64,000 bases of DNA from Whitmania pigra (GCA_021613335.1 JAJTWR010000257.1:947501-1011500); one strand, 5' to 3'. Shown: positions 1 to 11,433, counted from the first letter of the stretch. Made by a program: numbers and translations. The notes: generated by a model from the letters alone, not told the origin.

Positions 1-81
1 TATCCTAATTTTTCTAGTAACATCAATAATAATAATATTAATAATAATTTTAAACAAAATAAAATCCAAAAATATCATTAA

Positions 82-115
82 ATCATCATCATCATCATCA
101 TCGTCATCGTCATCG

Positions 116-193
<78 letters not shown>

Positions 194-194
194 C
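82..194. repeat. (CAT)n microsatellite
   Basis: An almost pure run of CAT triplets with a few CGT interruptions. The flanking AT-rich DNA shows no coding signal. Confidence 0.95.
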
Positions 195-1938
195 CATCAT
201 CAATTATCTCAGTTGACCCCGTGTGCCCTCATTTCATACTTTGACCTTCACCCTTCCTAGGTCAACACGTATTACGAGATCCTTTGAAATCGGAGATAGC
301 ATCGTCTGCTTTTGTTTACGATTTCTTGGCGCCTCGTTCTCATTCCAGTCACGGATCGTATGGTCAAACGGTTGCAAGTTGATATCCCGGTGTGGATTTC
401 ATGCTTCAGTGAATTTTAAGGGCGATCGATGTCCGTTGAGCTTTTGAAAAGAGTTTTATCGATGATGGTGAAAGGTTAGCAAGGACAAACGAAGGTGAAT
501 CGTACCTGAGCAGTTTATGGTGTTCACCTGTCTGTGCAGACGACAATTGTTCATCGAGGGAAAGTGTATTTTAAATATTTTTTGTTTTATTTTATAAAAT
601 TTGGTTTTTAATTATTTCTTAGACGGTTATGTTATTTATTATCTATTATATAGTAGCTTTAAAAATTTAAAACTTTATTATTATTATTGTTATTATTATT
701 ATATTATTATTATTAATATTATTAATATTATTATTATTATTATAAATTAAATAAGTTTTTTATGAAAAAATGGATGTGCCAGGCCAAAAAAAGTCACAAG
801 ATGCTAAAAAAATGTCAAATGACATTCCATCCGTCAACGACGTGAATTCTTTAACGATTCACTGGAGCGTGGAATGCATGATGCACCTGACTTCGTCATC
901 TTCTGCTAAAAAAAAATATTCCAGAAAAAAATTTCATTTTCAAAAAATTATTTTCCTTGCGACGACATAATTTTGATTGAAAATATAATTTTGTGATGTT
1001 TTTAAAAATGTCAGAGTAAATGTTTGACTTAATTACGAACTTTTATTATTATTTTAAGATAAATATATATAAATTTTATTTTTGAATTTATTAAATGTCT
1101 TAATATATTTATGGGAAATTTCAGACAAATTAATAAAAGTTACAAATAAAACCAAATGAAATTTGAATTGAATTTCAAGAACATGATAAAAGTCAAAAAT
1201 GAAATTAACGAACTGATTACTTTTGATCATTTTGTAATTTAAACCAGACTTTTAAAAAATGCGCACGTATAACATTCCATAGGTGATGACATAAATAATA
1301 AATCATTTAAAAATATTTAATATTTAATAATGTTACAGTATTATAGTCTACTATCTAGACCTTGGTTTACTCATACATAAACTTCAAAAATTTAGTCATT
1401 TATAATTTTAAATATAATTTTTTCATAATATTATTTAAGAAAACTGTCTGAACAAATGCAAAATTAGTCATCTCATTTAAATAATTAACAAGTTATGATT
1501 AGTTATCAAAATAGCTAATCAGGTAAGCTATTTTTAAAATTATTATTTATTTATTATATAGTTAAGAAACTATATTCATACTGTTATAATATATTTAGAA
1601 TGGTTTTGTTCATAACGCATTTGTAATATTATATCTACAATTAATTTATATTACTTTATTTAAGATATAATTATAATACTTCATTCATTACATATTTGTA
1701 ACACTCTATTTATAATAAATTATTCTCCAGAACACCTTAACTATTTCTTTTCCAGGTAGCCCAGAGGAATTGTATAACGTCACGGAAAGTAAGCTAATCA
1801 GAGTTGGCAGATGCTCATCTACAGCAATTTCAGAAGTTTTATTTTCCCGGTAAAAAACTAATTCTGACGGAGCATGTATCGAATGAGGTTCTGACAACAG
1901 AGCCTGGAGGTCTTCAAGGGTGGGGATATTCATTTAGT
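195..1938. other. Gene-poor stretch at the left edge
   Basis: A somewhat more GC-balanced block at about 200-540 is followed by AT-rich DNA with a (TTA)n run near 676-745. Small open frames at 223-447, 770-970 and 1706-1933 lack family resemblance and clear splice context. The (-) frame at 1706-1933 is the most protein-like, containing [17 protein letters not shown], but nothing identifies it. No gene is called. Confidence 0.6.
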
Positions 1939-2445
1939 CATCCATCCGTTTGTCCATTATCCGTCCCTCCGTCCATCCGTTCATCCGTCCATCCGTCCAT
2001 CCGTCCATCCATCCATCCATCCATCCATCCATCCATCCATCCATCCATCCATCCATCCATCCATCCATCCATCCATCCATCCATCCATCCATCCATCCAT
2101 CCATCCATCCATCCATCCATCCATCCATCCATCCATCCATCCATCCATCCATCCATCCATCCATCCATCCATCCATCCATCCATCATCCATCCATCCATC
2201 CATCCTCCATCCATCCATCCATCCATCCATCCATCCATCATCCATCCATCCATCCATCCATCCATCCATCCATCCATCCATCCATCCATCCATCCATCCA
2301 TCATCCATCCATCCATCCATCCATCCATCCATCCATCCATCCATCCATCCATCCATCCATCCATCCATCCATCCATCCATCCATCCATCCATCCATCCAT
2401 CCATCCATCCATCCATCCATTCCTTCCTTCCTTCGCTTCATTCTT
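1939..2445. repeat. Long (CCAT)n tetranucleotide array
   Basis: About 480 bp of tandem CCAT with a few CAT or CCT slips and a degenerate CCGT start at 1945-2005. All long open frames here are translations of the repeat. Confidence 0.98.
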
Positions 2446-2733
2446 TCATTATTCCGGTCATTTTTAAAGTTTAACCTCCGGCGAAAAATGGCTCCTGACA
2501 AGTTGTCATCACAAAAATAAAATTTCCACTTTTCTCAGGCTCTGTTCTTTTTATATTTTTTATTTATTTATTTTTTTTTTGCGAATCATTTCCATCTTTA
2601 AGATTTCCAATTATTTTCAGATTTTAGTTTTAGAATTAATAGCTATTAATAAAAAGACAAAATAAAATATAATAATAATAATAATAATAATACCAACAAC
2701 ATTAAAATAATGATTTGTCTCGCCTAAACGTAC

Positions 2734-3524
2734 CTGTGGGCTATCATGGGGTGGCATATGGCCACGTACCTCTCGACTGTAAAAGCAGTCATGGACAGCG
2801 ACGACAAGTTGACAGACAGATACTGGGCAAAGACCATGAGTTTGCAACAGAACCATCCAAAGAGAAAGTGATCCTGAACCGTGTAAAAGTCCACCAGGGT
2901 GGGCAGACAGGCAAAGATAAGGAGCAGAAGATCAGCCACGGCCAAGGACATGAGGTAGCAGTTCGTAGGGGTGTGCATGCTCCTCATCTTCACCACCACC
3001 AGAACCACCATCACGTTTCCCAGGACGCCGGTCAAGAATATCAGACCTACGAAGAAACTACCAACGACCTTGAACGACACCGGGTAGTACTTGGGCAGAA
3101 GAGGCATTTGCTCGCTCGATGTACTAGGCCGCGGGTCGAGTCCTGTCGTGTTGGTAGAATTTATGGCTTCTGGAATCAGATGGTAGTATCCATCCCGACT
3201 ACCGAACAGGTCATAGGGTGCAGTTTGTTGATCCAGTGCAACGATGTTTTCCACGTAAACACTCTGTGAAACGTGGTAAGTACGATTTGTTCCACTCCGT
3301 TTAGTCTCTTCAGTCGTCTCATTTTTCATTCGCTTTTGTCGTTGATGACGATGACGATGATGATGATGAAGCTGCTGCTGATGATGTGGAATAACCCTTT
3401 GGACCTTGGGACCCTGGTGGTCATCAGGGATCATGTTTGTTCGTCGACCTTGAAACGTGCCAAAAGGGAAGGAATTGATGCTGGAGAGAAGGAGAATTGT
3501 CAACACTTTTGTCAGGTTTTTCAT
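2734..3524 (-). CDS. TRHR/EFLGamide-receptor-like class A GPCR, first coding exon (partial)
   Basis: This exon encodes the extracellular N-terminus and TM1-3 of a rhodopsin-class neuropeptide receptor. The start at 3524 follows a splice acceptor (CTCCAACAG) at about 3531 and opens a signal-peptide-like stretch, MKNLTKVLTILLLSSINS. The long N-terminus has a His/Gln-rich run and NET, NRT, NST, NTT glycosylation sites. TM1 contains GVLGNVMVVLVV, TM2 LAVADLLLLIF, and TM3 ends in FTVERYVAICHP, an ERY-type DRY box. TM2-TM3 most resemble thyrotropin-releasing hormone receptors, whose lophotrochozoan relatives bind EFLGamide-type peptides. The exon ends at a donor (CACAG|GTACGT) just after TM3. TM4-7 should lie on the (-) strand left of the window, since none was found at 1-2733. 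Ligand assignment is inference. Confidence 0.85.
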
Positions 3525-3530
3525 TTTACT

Positions 3531-4319
3531 CTGTTGGAGGAAAATATATAAAACAAAGGCAAAATAATTCATAACAATTGAAAATATTAATTAATATAAG
3601 TGTTATTTGAAAACAAATTAAAAAATATTTTTATTTGAATTAAGTTTATAAAAATATGTTTTTTCAAAATAATTTTAATGAATTAAAGCAAATTAAAATA
3701 AAAGTTGTGAATATCTAAATGTAATAAAGACTCCGTATAATTATAACTTTGCAAAATAATATTAATTTAATAACACAATATATTATTTTTATATTTAATT
3801 TTACGATTGCAAATAAAATACATTTTTAAATATTTAAATAATGAAAACAGAAAATTAACAGAAAAAAAAACAAAATATAAATTATAAAATTTAAAGATTA
3901 ATTCGAAGCAAAAAATAAAGACACGAGAAAATTAACAAATTTTAAACAAAACTTGTGAAATTTAATAATAATTAATAAAATTTAAAAAGATGAAAAATGT
4001 GAAAATTCAACTTAAAAACAGCTTCCATAATTACAAATAAGTTTTTTTTTAGAATTATTAACTAATTATTAATTATTAATTATTAACAATACTCCACCAA
4101 CCTTTTCAATCTGAAATATTGACATAAAATAAATCAAAAATACTTAAACTTATTAACGCAATAATTTAATTGTACAATGAATGTCTTAAAAGTGAAAATA
4201 TCACGTTTAGTATCATAATTAATATTACTTTTCAATAACATTATAAACATATATACCCTTTACTAGTAATACATTTTTATTTTTATTTATATAATTTCTT
4301 CTTCTTCTTCTTCTTCTTC

Positions 4320-4363
<44 letters not shown>

Positions 4364-5498
4364 ACTATTGATATTGCAATTAACTTTTAATATGATGACC
4401 AAAACTACTGTCCAGCCAAGCGGGTCTAACTTATGAAAGATAATCTCATGCAGTGAGCGTCGTCTTCTTAACGGCAGACGAGTAGCGAACTGTTGACGCT
4501 TCTTGGCGCCATTGCATCACGTGGTCGTCTCGATGATGGAGTCATCAATTAATTTCTAATAAAAGGTTTTTTTCTCCACTTTTAATTCAACGGCAAGCTA
4601 TTGACCGCTGCATTTTAATGATTACATGCGACAGTAGAGTTTAATTATAAATAATACTGCAATAATTAGTCATCATCATCATCATCGTCGTCGTCGTCAT
4701 CATCATCATCATCATCATCATCGTCATCGTCATCGTCATCGTCATCATCATCATCGTCATTATCACCGTCATCACTGTCCACGTAATCGATGACGATGCT
4801 CATGCTCTACACAAAAGGTGAAACATTAAGCACTCAAACATTTCTCGTGAATAAGACTCCAAAAAAAGAAAGAAGAAATTATAGAAAAATAAATTATGTT
4901 CACTCTCATGCGCTCGAATCTTGAAATAATTTCAAATTGAAAAATCAGCTCAAGAAGTAAATTCATTTTATAATTCTAATCTAATTTATCATTCTAATAT
5001 CATATGATCTCATGTAATTCACATTATATTATCTTTCTTTATTTAACTAAAATGAAATTTATTTTATAATTACGTAGAATTTATTCTTATTATATGTCTT
5101 CAATAATATATTTTCTACGAAATCAACAATAAAGGTCTCATAAAATCAATCAAAAGAGTTTTAAACTTCAGGTGAGAATGCCATTTTCTGGAACTCCTAA
5201 ATCGGAGTGATTGAGTGGACCTGGAAATGAATTAATGCACGGATGAATGGGTGAATGGAAGGACTGGCGGATTGATGGATTGACGGAGAGATGAATGGAT
5301 GCATGAATAGAATGGATGAATGGACATTCGGGATAAATGAAGTAATGAACGTTATAAATCAATTAATGTAATCGAATGATGTTTGAAAAGTTTTAAAATT
5401 CAATTAGAATTTTAATTTAATTAAGATTTATTTAATTGTGACAAAGATCTTCGTAAGACATGAAATTTAAATTCCAGAAGTTATTTTTTATATGGAAA

Positions 5499-5537
<39 letters not shown>

Positions 5538-6828
5538 TTTATTAATATCATCATCATATTTAAAAAAAAACTTTGTAATATAATAAAATTATAGTTGTAG
5601 TATTTTTTATTAATATAAATGTCGTTATTATTATTATTTCCTTCACGTACAAATTTTATCTAGGCAATCTAAATTCAAAATAGGAATTAAATATTTTATG
5701 ACAAGAACACTCATTGTTATTATTATTATTATTATTAATATTATTATTATCAACTCGAAATTTTATTATACTAATTTTTATTTCCAACAAAAGTTCGACA
5801 AATCGGTCTTACACGTTTGTAATCAGTAACAGTTAAACTCCGAAATTTAATTAAATAATATTTTTATTAATTGTTATTTTATTTTTTATCATTCTTTCTA
5901 AATTTCCCAAGAAAGCGCCAATGAAACGTGTCCTCTAAAAGGTTTTTTTTCCAGAAACTTCAAACTTTCCAGCTCATTTGGTCGCCAATTCATGCGTAAA
6001 AGAAAGTTATTTCCATCGCTAATTGGAACAGCAATTCACCCATTTATCATTTTTTTTTCAAGACTTTTCAGATTAAGGAATGTCTTATTTTAGACAAGAA
6101 AACTTATTGATGACGTAGTTGTTGACACCGTAGATGACGTAATTGATGACACAGCCAATGACACAACGATGACGTAGGAACTTCAAATGTCAACTACTTT
6201 TGATTTTAATTTATTTAATTACATTTAATTTAATTATATTTAGTTTAATTATATTTAATTAATTTATATTTAATTAATTTATACTTCTCTGCATTTTAAA
6301 CCGTTGTGCTTTTGGAAATTAAGAGTTAATTACCCTCTACGTCATGAATTATTTAAAAAATAAAATTAAAATTCACAAATTCATTATTTCAACTTAATGT
6401 CATTAAAACTGAATAGAGAAGTAATAAAAATAAAATTGCATTTAAGATCGTAATGATGGACGGAACAGGAAATTAGTAGAACAACGATATCAGAAATTGA
6501 TTGGATTAATTTGTAAATTAATAAATTCACCACATAATTTGAATTTATAGTTTTAATTTTAATTGTTTTATTTTATTTTTTTTTATTAGTAGTCTCTGAA
6601 ACTTTAGAGAAAGATTTTAAGGATGACTTTTGGACAGGTTTTTCAATAAAAATTTGGATTGACGCCAAAAAAAGGAATTTCTTTGCTCTTTAAGCGGATG
6701 AATTGTGAATTTTGAATTGTGAATTGTGAATTGTGAATTTTGAATTGTGAATTTTGAATAGCGAAATGTGAATTTTTTATTTTTTATTTTTAATTGTGTT
6801 CCAGTACAATGAATGTCCGACTAATTAT
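3531..6828. other. AT-rich intergenic DNA with microsatellites
   Basis: No convincing exon was found. It holds (TTC)n(TTA)n at about 4297-4362, (CAT/CGT)n at about 4672-4765, (TTA)n near 5503-5536 and 5718-5750, and a degenerate GTGAATT repeat at about 6708-6775. A slightly GC-richer block at 4405-4545 has no usable frame. The CRE-like cluster at 6107-6176 is listed separately. Confidence 0.6.
6107..6176. promoter_or_regulatory. Cluster of three GATGACGTA motifs with a CCAAT box
   Basis: Within 70 bp there are three copies of GATGACGTA (CRE/ATF half-site type) and a CCAAT. This is the same vocabulary as the basic-protein promoters at 10.7 and 12.1 kb. No TATA box or downstream small gene is obvious on either strand, so it may be an orphan promoter, an enhancer or a local TGA-rich repeat. 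Confidence 0.4.
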
Positions 6829-6838
6829 CACTTTAGAC

Positions 6839-7157
6839 GGCACCCCGTCATAACAGCCCGGCGACAGAATAGCCCCGACAAAACAGCCCCGACAAAACAG
6901 CCCCGTCGAAACAGCCCGGCGTCAAAATAGCTCAAGACAAAACACCGGGCTATTTTGTCGCCGGGTTGTTTTGTCGGGGCTATTTTGACGGGACCATTTT
7001 GACGGGATTTTCCGTCCTGGGCTATTTTGACGCCGGGCTGTTTCGACGGGGCGATTTGTCGGGGCTGTTTTGTCTTGAGCTATTTTGACGCCGGGCTATT
7101 TTGACGGGGCTGTTTTGTCGGGGCTATTCTGTCGCCAGGCTCTTGTGACGGGTCACC
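6839..7157. mobile_element. Foldback/MITE-like element with 10-bp TSD
   Basis: A 319-bp, strikingly GC-rich block in AT-rich DNA. Both halves are near-perfect inverted copies built from short units such as GACAAAACAGCCCC, so the element can fold into a long hairpin. The ends GGCACCCCGTCA and, in reverse complement, GGTGACCCGTCA form terminal inverted repeats. The block is flanked by the direct repeat CACTTTAGAC at 6829-6838 and 7158-7167. It has no coding capacity. A 9-10 bp target duplication would suit Mutator-type mobilisation, but the family is not identified. Confidence 0.85.
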
Positions 7158-7167
7158 CACTTTAGAC

Positions 7168-8413
7168 CTCACAATAATTAATTTTAAGCATAAATACTTT
7201 AGCCTTAATAATTTAGCGTAAATAATTTTGAAAATTAAATCATGTACAACTGAAAGGACCCTTTTGAAGTTGAATTAATTCAAAAATGATCACCTGTCTC
7301 CTTTAGTGGCGGAAATAATTACGAAGGATAAGTTATTAATTTTGATTTTGAATGTTTATAAAAATACAAAATAAAGATCTTCTCTTTATTAAAATTATGA
7401 GTCACAATGAATTAATTAATTAAAAAGTGATCGAATGAATAAAACAGTGAATTGAAAAATAATTGAATAAAATCATTCATTGAATGAATGTAATACGTGA
7501 AGGAATTAATAGAAAAATGAAAGCATGGACGAATAGATAAATGAATAAAATGAATTTGTGAACAAATGAACAGGAAAGCTTATTGTTGTTAACATTGTCG
7601 TCACATTGACGTCGTTGTCGTCGTTGTCGTCGTCGTCGTCCCCGCTGTTGTTGTTGTTGTATCGATTTAAACCCAGAGACCCTAATGGTTCATTCAAAAA
7701 CGCTTCCTGATTGTTTGCGCTCTGGTCGATAACACCGTTGAAAATGTTTTCCCGGGCAAAACAGTTCCTATGACTCTTTATTAGATTCATTTAACTTCGT
7801 TTTAGTGTTTAAATTTATTTGGCGCCATAATCCATAAGCGGTTAAAAGACACTTGTCACGTTGACATATCTCGACTATGTTACAAGCGGTGCGTCATTAG
7901 TGACGTAAACTGAATCGAGAACTTTACAATAAGCGCAACTGCTTATTTTAGCTGTTGCTGTTTGTAATTGTAATTGTAATTGTAATTGTAATGTAATTGT
8001 AATTGTAATTGTAATGTAACACCGCACGTAATAACTTAAACGACCTTCCGAGATAAATCCAGTGCCAATCTGCCTAATGAACAATTGTCTAAAATAAAAT
8101 TTAAAAAAAAATAAAGTTCACAAATTGCAATTTCAAAAGGGCAGCCACCAGAATGGAAATTCAAGGACAAATCCTAAAATGTCCAAAGTAGGTTTTTTTT
8201 CCCAGCCGAAATCCGCGCCCAAATAAAAAGGAAAACGGAATTTAAATTTTGCAATTTTTTTTTAATCAAAGCAAATCATCAGCAGTTAGCAGTCGTAACG
8301 ACATAAAAAAAAAGAGTTAAAAATTTCAAGCAGACTCGACCAGTCGAAAGACAGTCAGTCAGACAGACAGACAGACAGAAAAACGACTGGTGCCCAAAAT
8401 TAGCTCACAAGAG

Positions 8414-8444
<31 letters not shown>

Positions 8445-8610
8445 GGCTAGTTTCTGTGAGTTAAAGAACCTCGTTGCTTGGAATCGATTTTTTTTTTGTC
8501 TTTTCAAGTCGCGAGAGAACAACAACAGCAGCAACAACAACAGCAAAAAAATTGGCTTCGACTTCAAAGTCAAGTCAGTGGAGCTCAGTGGAAGAAGACC
8601 TGGCACGGAA
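7168..8610. other. Intergenic DNA
   Basis: No exon is supported. It contains a Thr/Asp-encoding CGT-rich run near 7590-7660, an array of the hexamer TAATTG at about 7962-8015, a short (CAGA)n at about 8352-8380 and a purine-rich GGAGGA run near 8410-8450. The right part is likely the 3' UTR and downstream flank of the (-) gene ending at 8611. Confidence 0.5.
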
Positions 8611-8802
8611 TCAGATGAAATAGAAGCACTTTCTACGCTGAACGCCGACGATTTTCGTTATTCTGCGCTTCCTGAAGCGTCTGCTTTTCATCCTGCAGGA
8701 CTTGTCGCAGGGGTTCATCTTTTCGAATCCGCCTGGTCCGTCCTTCTTCTTTCCTTTCTTTTTTCCACACGTCCTGCTTCTGCTCTTGGAGACTGACTTC
8801 CG
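8611..8802 (-). CDS. Cys/Lys/Arg-rich small protein S1, sperm-nuclear-basic-protein-like
   Basis: The 63-codon segment opens RKSVSKSRSRTCGKKKGKKK and continues with CDKSC and RRFRKRR before a stop at 8611. It shares the (K/R)SRS-then-GKKK layout with the small basic proteins at 10.2, 11.1, 12.5 and 20.9 kb. Basic charge with scattered cysteines is typical of protamine-like chromatin proteins. A strong acceptor (TTTTGCATCTTTTCAG) sits just before 8802, so the start codon is probably in an upstream exon. The alternative is an unspliced start at 8841, which adds 13 unrelated residues. On this strand, 150-220 bp further upstream, lie a CRE-like GATGTCATC, a CCAAT and CATAAAAA. The function is inferred from composition and promoter only. 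Confidence 0.6.
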   Translation of the reverse strand, partial: RKSVSKSRSRTCGKKKGKKKDGPGGFEKMNPCDKSCRMKSRRFRKRRITKIVGVQRRKCFYFI

Positions 8803-8959
8803 CTGAAAAGATGCAAAATAAAAAAAATGGGATGACATCATCTCGAGGAGACTTGTGTATGTGTGTGTTTGTGTGTTGCAGCCTAGTGTTGTTGCTATTC
8901 TAAGAAATATTTGAAATAATTATTAGAAAGATGTGTTAAATTTAATGATTCCTTGATTT

Positions 8960-9052
8960 TAAAAATTGAGTTTTTATGCCATGATTGGACGGTGAATGTC
9001 GGATGATTTTTTAAAGTGATTACAGAAGACGATGACATCTTGAAAGCAGAAA
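8960..9052 (-). promoter_or_regulatory. Putative promoter of S1: CRE-like, CCAAT, TATA-like
   Basis: Reading (-): GATGTCATCG, then GTCCAATCATGG, then GCATAAAAACTC. Order and rough spacing match the promoters of the two (+) basic-protein genes, although the CRE is not canonical. Confidence 0.45.
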
Positions 9053-9098
9053 GGAAGCCAGTTTTTTTATTCCCATAGAAATTCACAGAAAGTCAGCT

Positions 9099-9188
9099 TA
9101 ATAATAATTAATCAGTTAATTAATCTCAGATAATAATTAATCAGTTAATTAATCTCAGATAATAATTAATCATTTAATTAATCTCAGA
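9099..9188. repeat. Three tandem copies of a 29-bp AT-rich unit
   Basis: Three head-to-tail copies containing AATTAATCAGTTAATTAATC, the third with one substitution. Each copy is partly palindromic. Confidence 0.9.
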
Positions 9189-10119
9189 TAAACAAACACC
9201 GCAACTTACACTGTAACTGTTACTCGTGGTCGTCATTATTTCCAGGTACTGGTTTTACTTTTTTCCTTCGGTTTTTCAAAGTTATCGAGTTTTTTTTCCT
9301 TCAACTTTCTAAACATAAGACAAGATGTTTGTGTAGGATTTCAAATGCGCTCATTGCATGAATGCAACGTTATAGCGTAGCTGTGACGTAATCTCTCGAA
9401 AGAGGACGCGTTCCCAAACTTGAGACCATCCATCCATCAATCAATCATTAATTCCTTGTACTATAGATATTCCTCAGAGATTCGATAATGTTGCAGACTA
9501 GATAAGATTGCAAATAATTTTAGAAGAGTAATTTGGGAGTAATTCACCGGCTACCAAGAATGGATAGCGATCGATGAATTCCATCGCATCAAAATATCCT
9601 TGGGAGCCATTACAACAGACGAACGAACTTTTGACTTACTCAAACAGCCTTAAAATGTCCAATTTTCTTGTGGATTCTGAAAATTATTGGGCCGTAGAAA
9701 CTTTTCGTGTAAATTAAACGGTTTATTGCTAACAACTCATAGCAGGATTGACCTTATTTCATTGACCTTTCCTTCGAACGCCTTACTAAAACTCTAGCAC
9801 GAAATTCTGTCGTTAAGATTCGATCGCAACTGTTTCCACTCTTAAATTTAATGCGATGTGGGATTTGAGGATGCCAAATTATTTAAAAATCTATTTATCG
9901 CTTATGCAACTTTTACCCTCCCAGCTTCTGGTAACCAGCAATTAGACTCATTGTTTTATCATGGCATTTCAAGTTTAGAAAAGGTTCATAATCGAAGTAA
10001 ATAAGCTACTTTAGCCATCCTAAAACTAAATAAACCTTGCATCTTACTCCGGACTATAACAGGCGACTTTATCAAACCATTAAAACAAAAAAAATCATTC
10101 CAATTTTCACCATGTTGAT
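9189..10119. other. Intergenic DNA between S1 and S2
   Basis: No coding exon was found. A TGACGTAA motif occurs near 9382-9389 on the + strand without a TATA box or a downstream reading frame. The rest is unremarkable. Confidence 0.5.
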
Positions 10120-10125
10120 TTTATT
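10120..10125 (-). terminator. Polyadenylation signal AATAAA of S2
   Basis: Canonical AATAAA on the (-) strand 79 bp past the S2 stop codon. Confidence 0.6.
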
Positions 10126-10203
10126 TTTGGATAAATTACAAAATTACATTTTCCAGAAACTGTCTTTGAAATGATCTTGAAGTTGTAATAAGTCCAGACC
10201 AGG

Positions 10204-10365
10204 TCAGACCCTGACGATCTTAGTGCAGCCACCCTTCTCGTAATAGGCCAGTCTTACTCGCCTTCGCTTTCTCATCTTTGGTCTCTTTCGAGAACATTTC
10301 TTCTGTCCTCCCTTGCTGCTACGGGATCTGGATATTTCGAAGAGATCAACGCTAACAGTTTTCAT
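10204..10365 (-). CDS. Arg/Lys/Cys-rich small protein S2 (53 aa), sperm-nuclear-basic-protein-like
   Basis: A single-exon 53-residue frame starting MKTVSVDLFEISRSRSSKGG and followed by QKKCSRKRPKMRKRRRVR, a basic core ending in KGGCTKIVRV. The SRSRSS-KGG-KK segment matches the motif in its neighbours, and KIVRV resembles KIVGV near the end of S1. About one third of the residues are Arg or Lys. Upstream on the (-) strand are GTCCAATGAG and AAATATAAGATC, which can serve as CCAAT and TATA boxes. A polyadenylation signal AATAAA lies downstream. Protamine-like sperm chromatin packing is the inferred role; a ribosomal or ribonucleoprotein peptide is less likely. Confidence 0.65.
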   Translation of the reverse strand: MKTVSVDLFEISRSRSSKGGQKKCSRKRPKMRKRRRVRLAYYEKGGCTKIVRV

Positions 10366-10443
10366 AGTCGAGACTAGATGTACTCCTTGATGTTTACGAA
10401 AAGTTTGAAATTATTTCTATGTCGTCATCACGGCAAGGCTCCG

Positions 10444-10486
10444 ATCTTATATTTTCAAGAATAGCGGCGGCGTAAATCTCATTGGA
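10444..10486 (-). promoter_or_regulatory. CCAAT/TATA promoter of S2
   Basis: CCAAT and TATA-like (AAATATAAG) elements are about 30 bp apart on the (-) strand, 85-125 bp before the S2 start codon. No perfect CRE was seen, only TTGACGCC further upstream. Confidence 0.5.
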
Positions 10487-10696
10487 CGGACGGTCGTTCA
10501 TGGCGACCGGCGTCAAACAAAATATCAGCATTGTTTTTGTTTCTGATCGATGGAGAATTTGTAAATTAAGAAAAAGAGGAAAAAAACGACACAGTGGCAA
10601 ATAATTTTATTTCGTTTTTATTATTTTTTATTTTCAGTCGATTTAGAAAATATTTTGAAACTATTTCAAACGCTATTTTCCCTCCTCAGACGAAGA

Positions 10697-10762
10697 TGAC
10701 GTAAGCTCGTAAGATCAACTCGGACCAATAGCGAGCGACTTTGGCTTTCGTCGTCTATAAAA
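10697..10762 (+). promoter_or_regulatory. CRE-CCAAT-TATA promoter of S3
   Basis: TGACGTAA at 10697-10704, CCAAT at 10725-10729 and TATAAAA at 10756-10762. A non-coding first exon follows and ends at AAAG|GTACGA (10836). The whole stretch from CGAAGATGACGT to the donor aligns with the S4 promoter at 12.08-12.22 kb, so the two derive from one duplication with the promoter preserved. Confidence 0.8.
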
Positions 10763-11064
10763 CGAACGACTGCAGAATGTGACGAAATGAGAAAAATTTA
10801 AAAAAACTCAAAAAAAGCATAAAATCTGAACTAAAGGTACGAATTGAATTATACGATTTTCGCTCATTTATGACCTTTTAATAGAATGAATAGAACGAGA
10901 AATAGAATATTTTGAATCATTTTTAATTCAATGATCTTATTTTGAGAGACTTTAGAAAATTAACCAGGAAGACTTTTTCAGAATCATTTTTATTGAAAAT
11001 TCATTAATCCAACGAATTCAAGAGACGACTGAAGAAAATAATCCATTTCCATTCAGGTGGAACA

Positions 11065-11217
11065 ATGGGAAACGCTCAAGACAGATCGCGGTCGGCTACC
11101 GGAAACTGTAAAAAAAAGGACAAGGGAATGTACAGAGGCAAGAGCTTCAACAGAACTCCCTACATCGACAAATATCCGCACGTCTGCAAGAAGAAGAAAG
11201 GCTGCAAAAAGAAATGA
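11065..11217 (+). CDS. Small Lys/Cys-rich protein S3 (50 aa), sperm-nuclear-basic-protein-like
   Basis: A 50-residue protein beginning MGNAQDRSRSATGNCKKK, with a central SFNRTPYIDKYPHV and a tail CKKKKGCKKK. It is a clear tandem paralogue of S4: the MGN start, RSRSA, GKSFNRTPYIDKYPHV and Lys-rich tail are shared. The coding part is in exon 2, starting after the acceptor CATTCAG at 11056, with a 5' UTR intron from 10837. AATAAA at 11428 ends the unit. Small size, strong positive charge, cysteines and the CRE-CCAAT-TATA promoter are what one sees in protamine and transition-protein genes. No family name can be given. The MGN start could also be myristoylated. Confidence 0.72.
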   Translation: MGNAQDRSRSATGNCKKKDKGMYRGKSFNRTPYIDKYPHVCKKKKGCKKK

Positions 11218-11295
11218 AAACATATCCCAAGAAGTAGAAGTAGAAGAAGATGATGAAGAAGAATCTAAAACAAGATGACGTCTTGTTTTGTATGT

Positions 11296-11400
11296 AGCGA
11301 ACGAATGACCGCAAGCATGCTTAAATGATGTTCGTTCGTTACCGCGATCTGAGTGAAGTCAAAAAATGGTTCCGCTCGCAAAACGGTGTCTGGCTTTTCT
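11296..11400 (+). promoter_or_regulatory. Conserved 3' UTR block of S3 with hairpin
   Basis: CGAACGAA (11298-11305) can pair with TTCGTTCG (11331-11338). The block continues through AGTGAAGTCAAAAAATGG and is nearly identical to 12670-12775 in S4. It is non-coding in both genes. Confidence 0.6.
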
Positions 11401-11427
11401 TCACTCTCCGCTAAAAACCAAAATCTG

Positions 11428-11433
11428 AATAAA
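11428..11433 (+). terminator. Polyadenylation signal of S3
   Basis: AATAAA in the context AAAATCTGAATAAAA, which is matched in S4. Confidence 0.65.

Noticed and set aside
1804..2520. Long frames rich in HPSI or MDGW repeats on both strands
   Set aside because: They are translations of the (CCAT)n microsatellite in every frame.
6839..7157. Short repeated units resembling a CRISPR array
   Set aside because: Units are inverted rather than direct, there are no unique spacers of constant length, and the host is clearly eukaryotic. A foldback transposon explains it.
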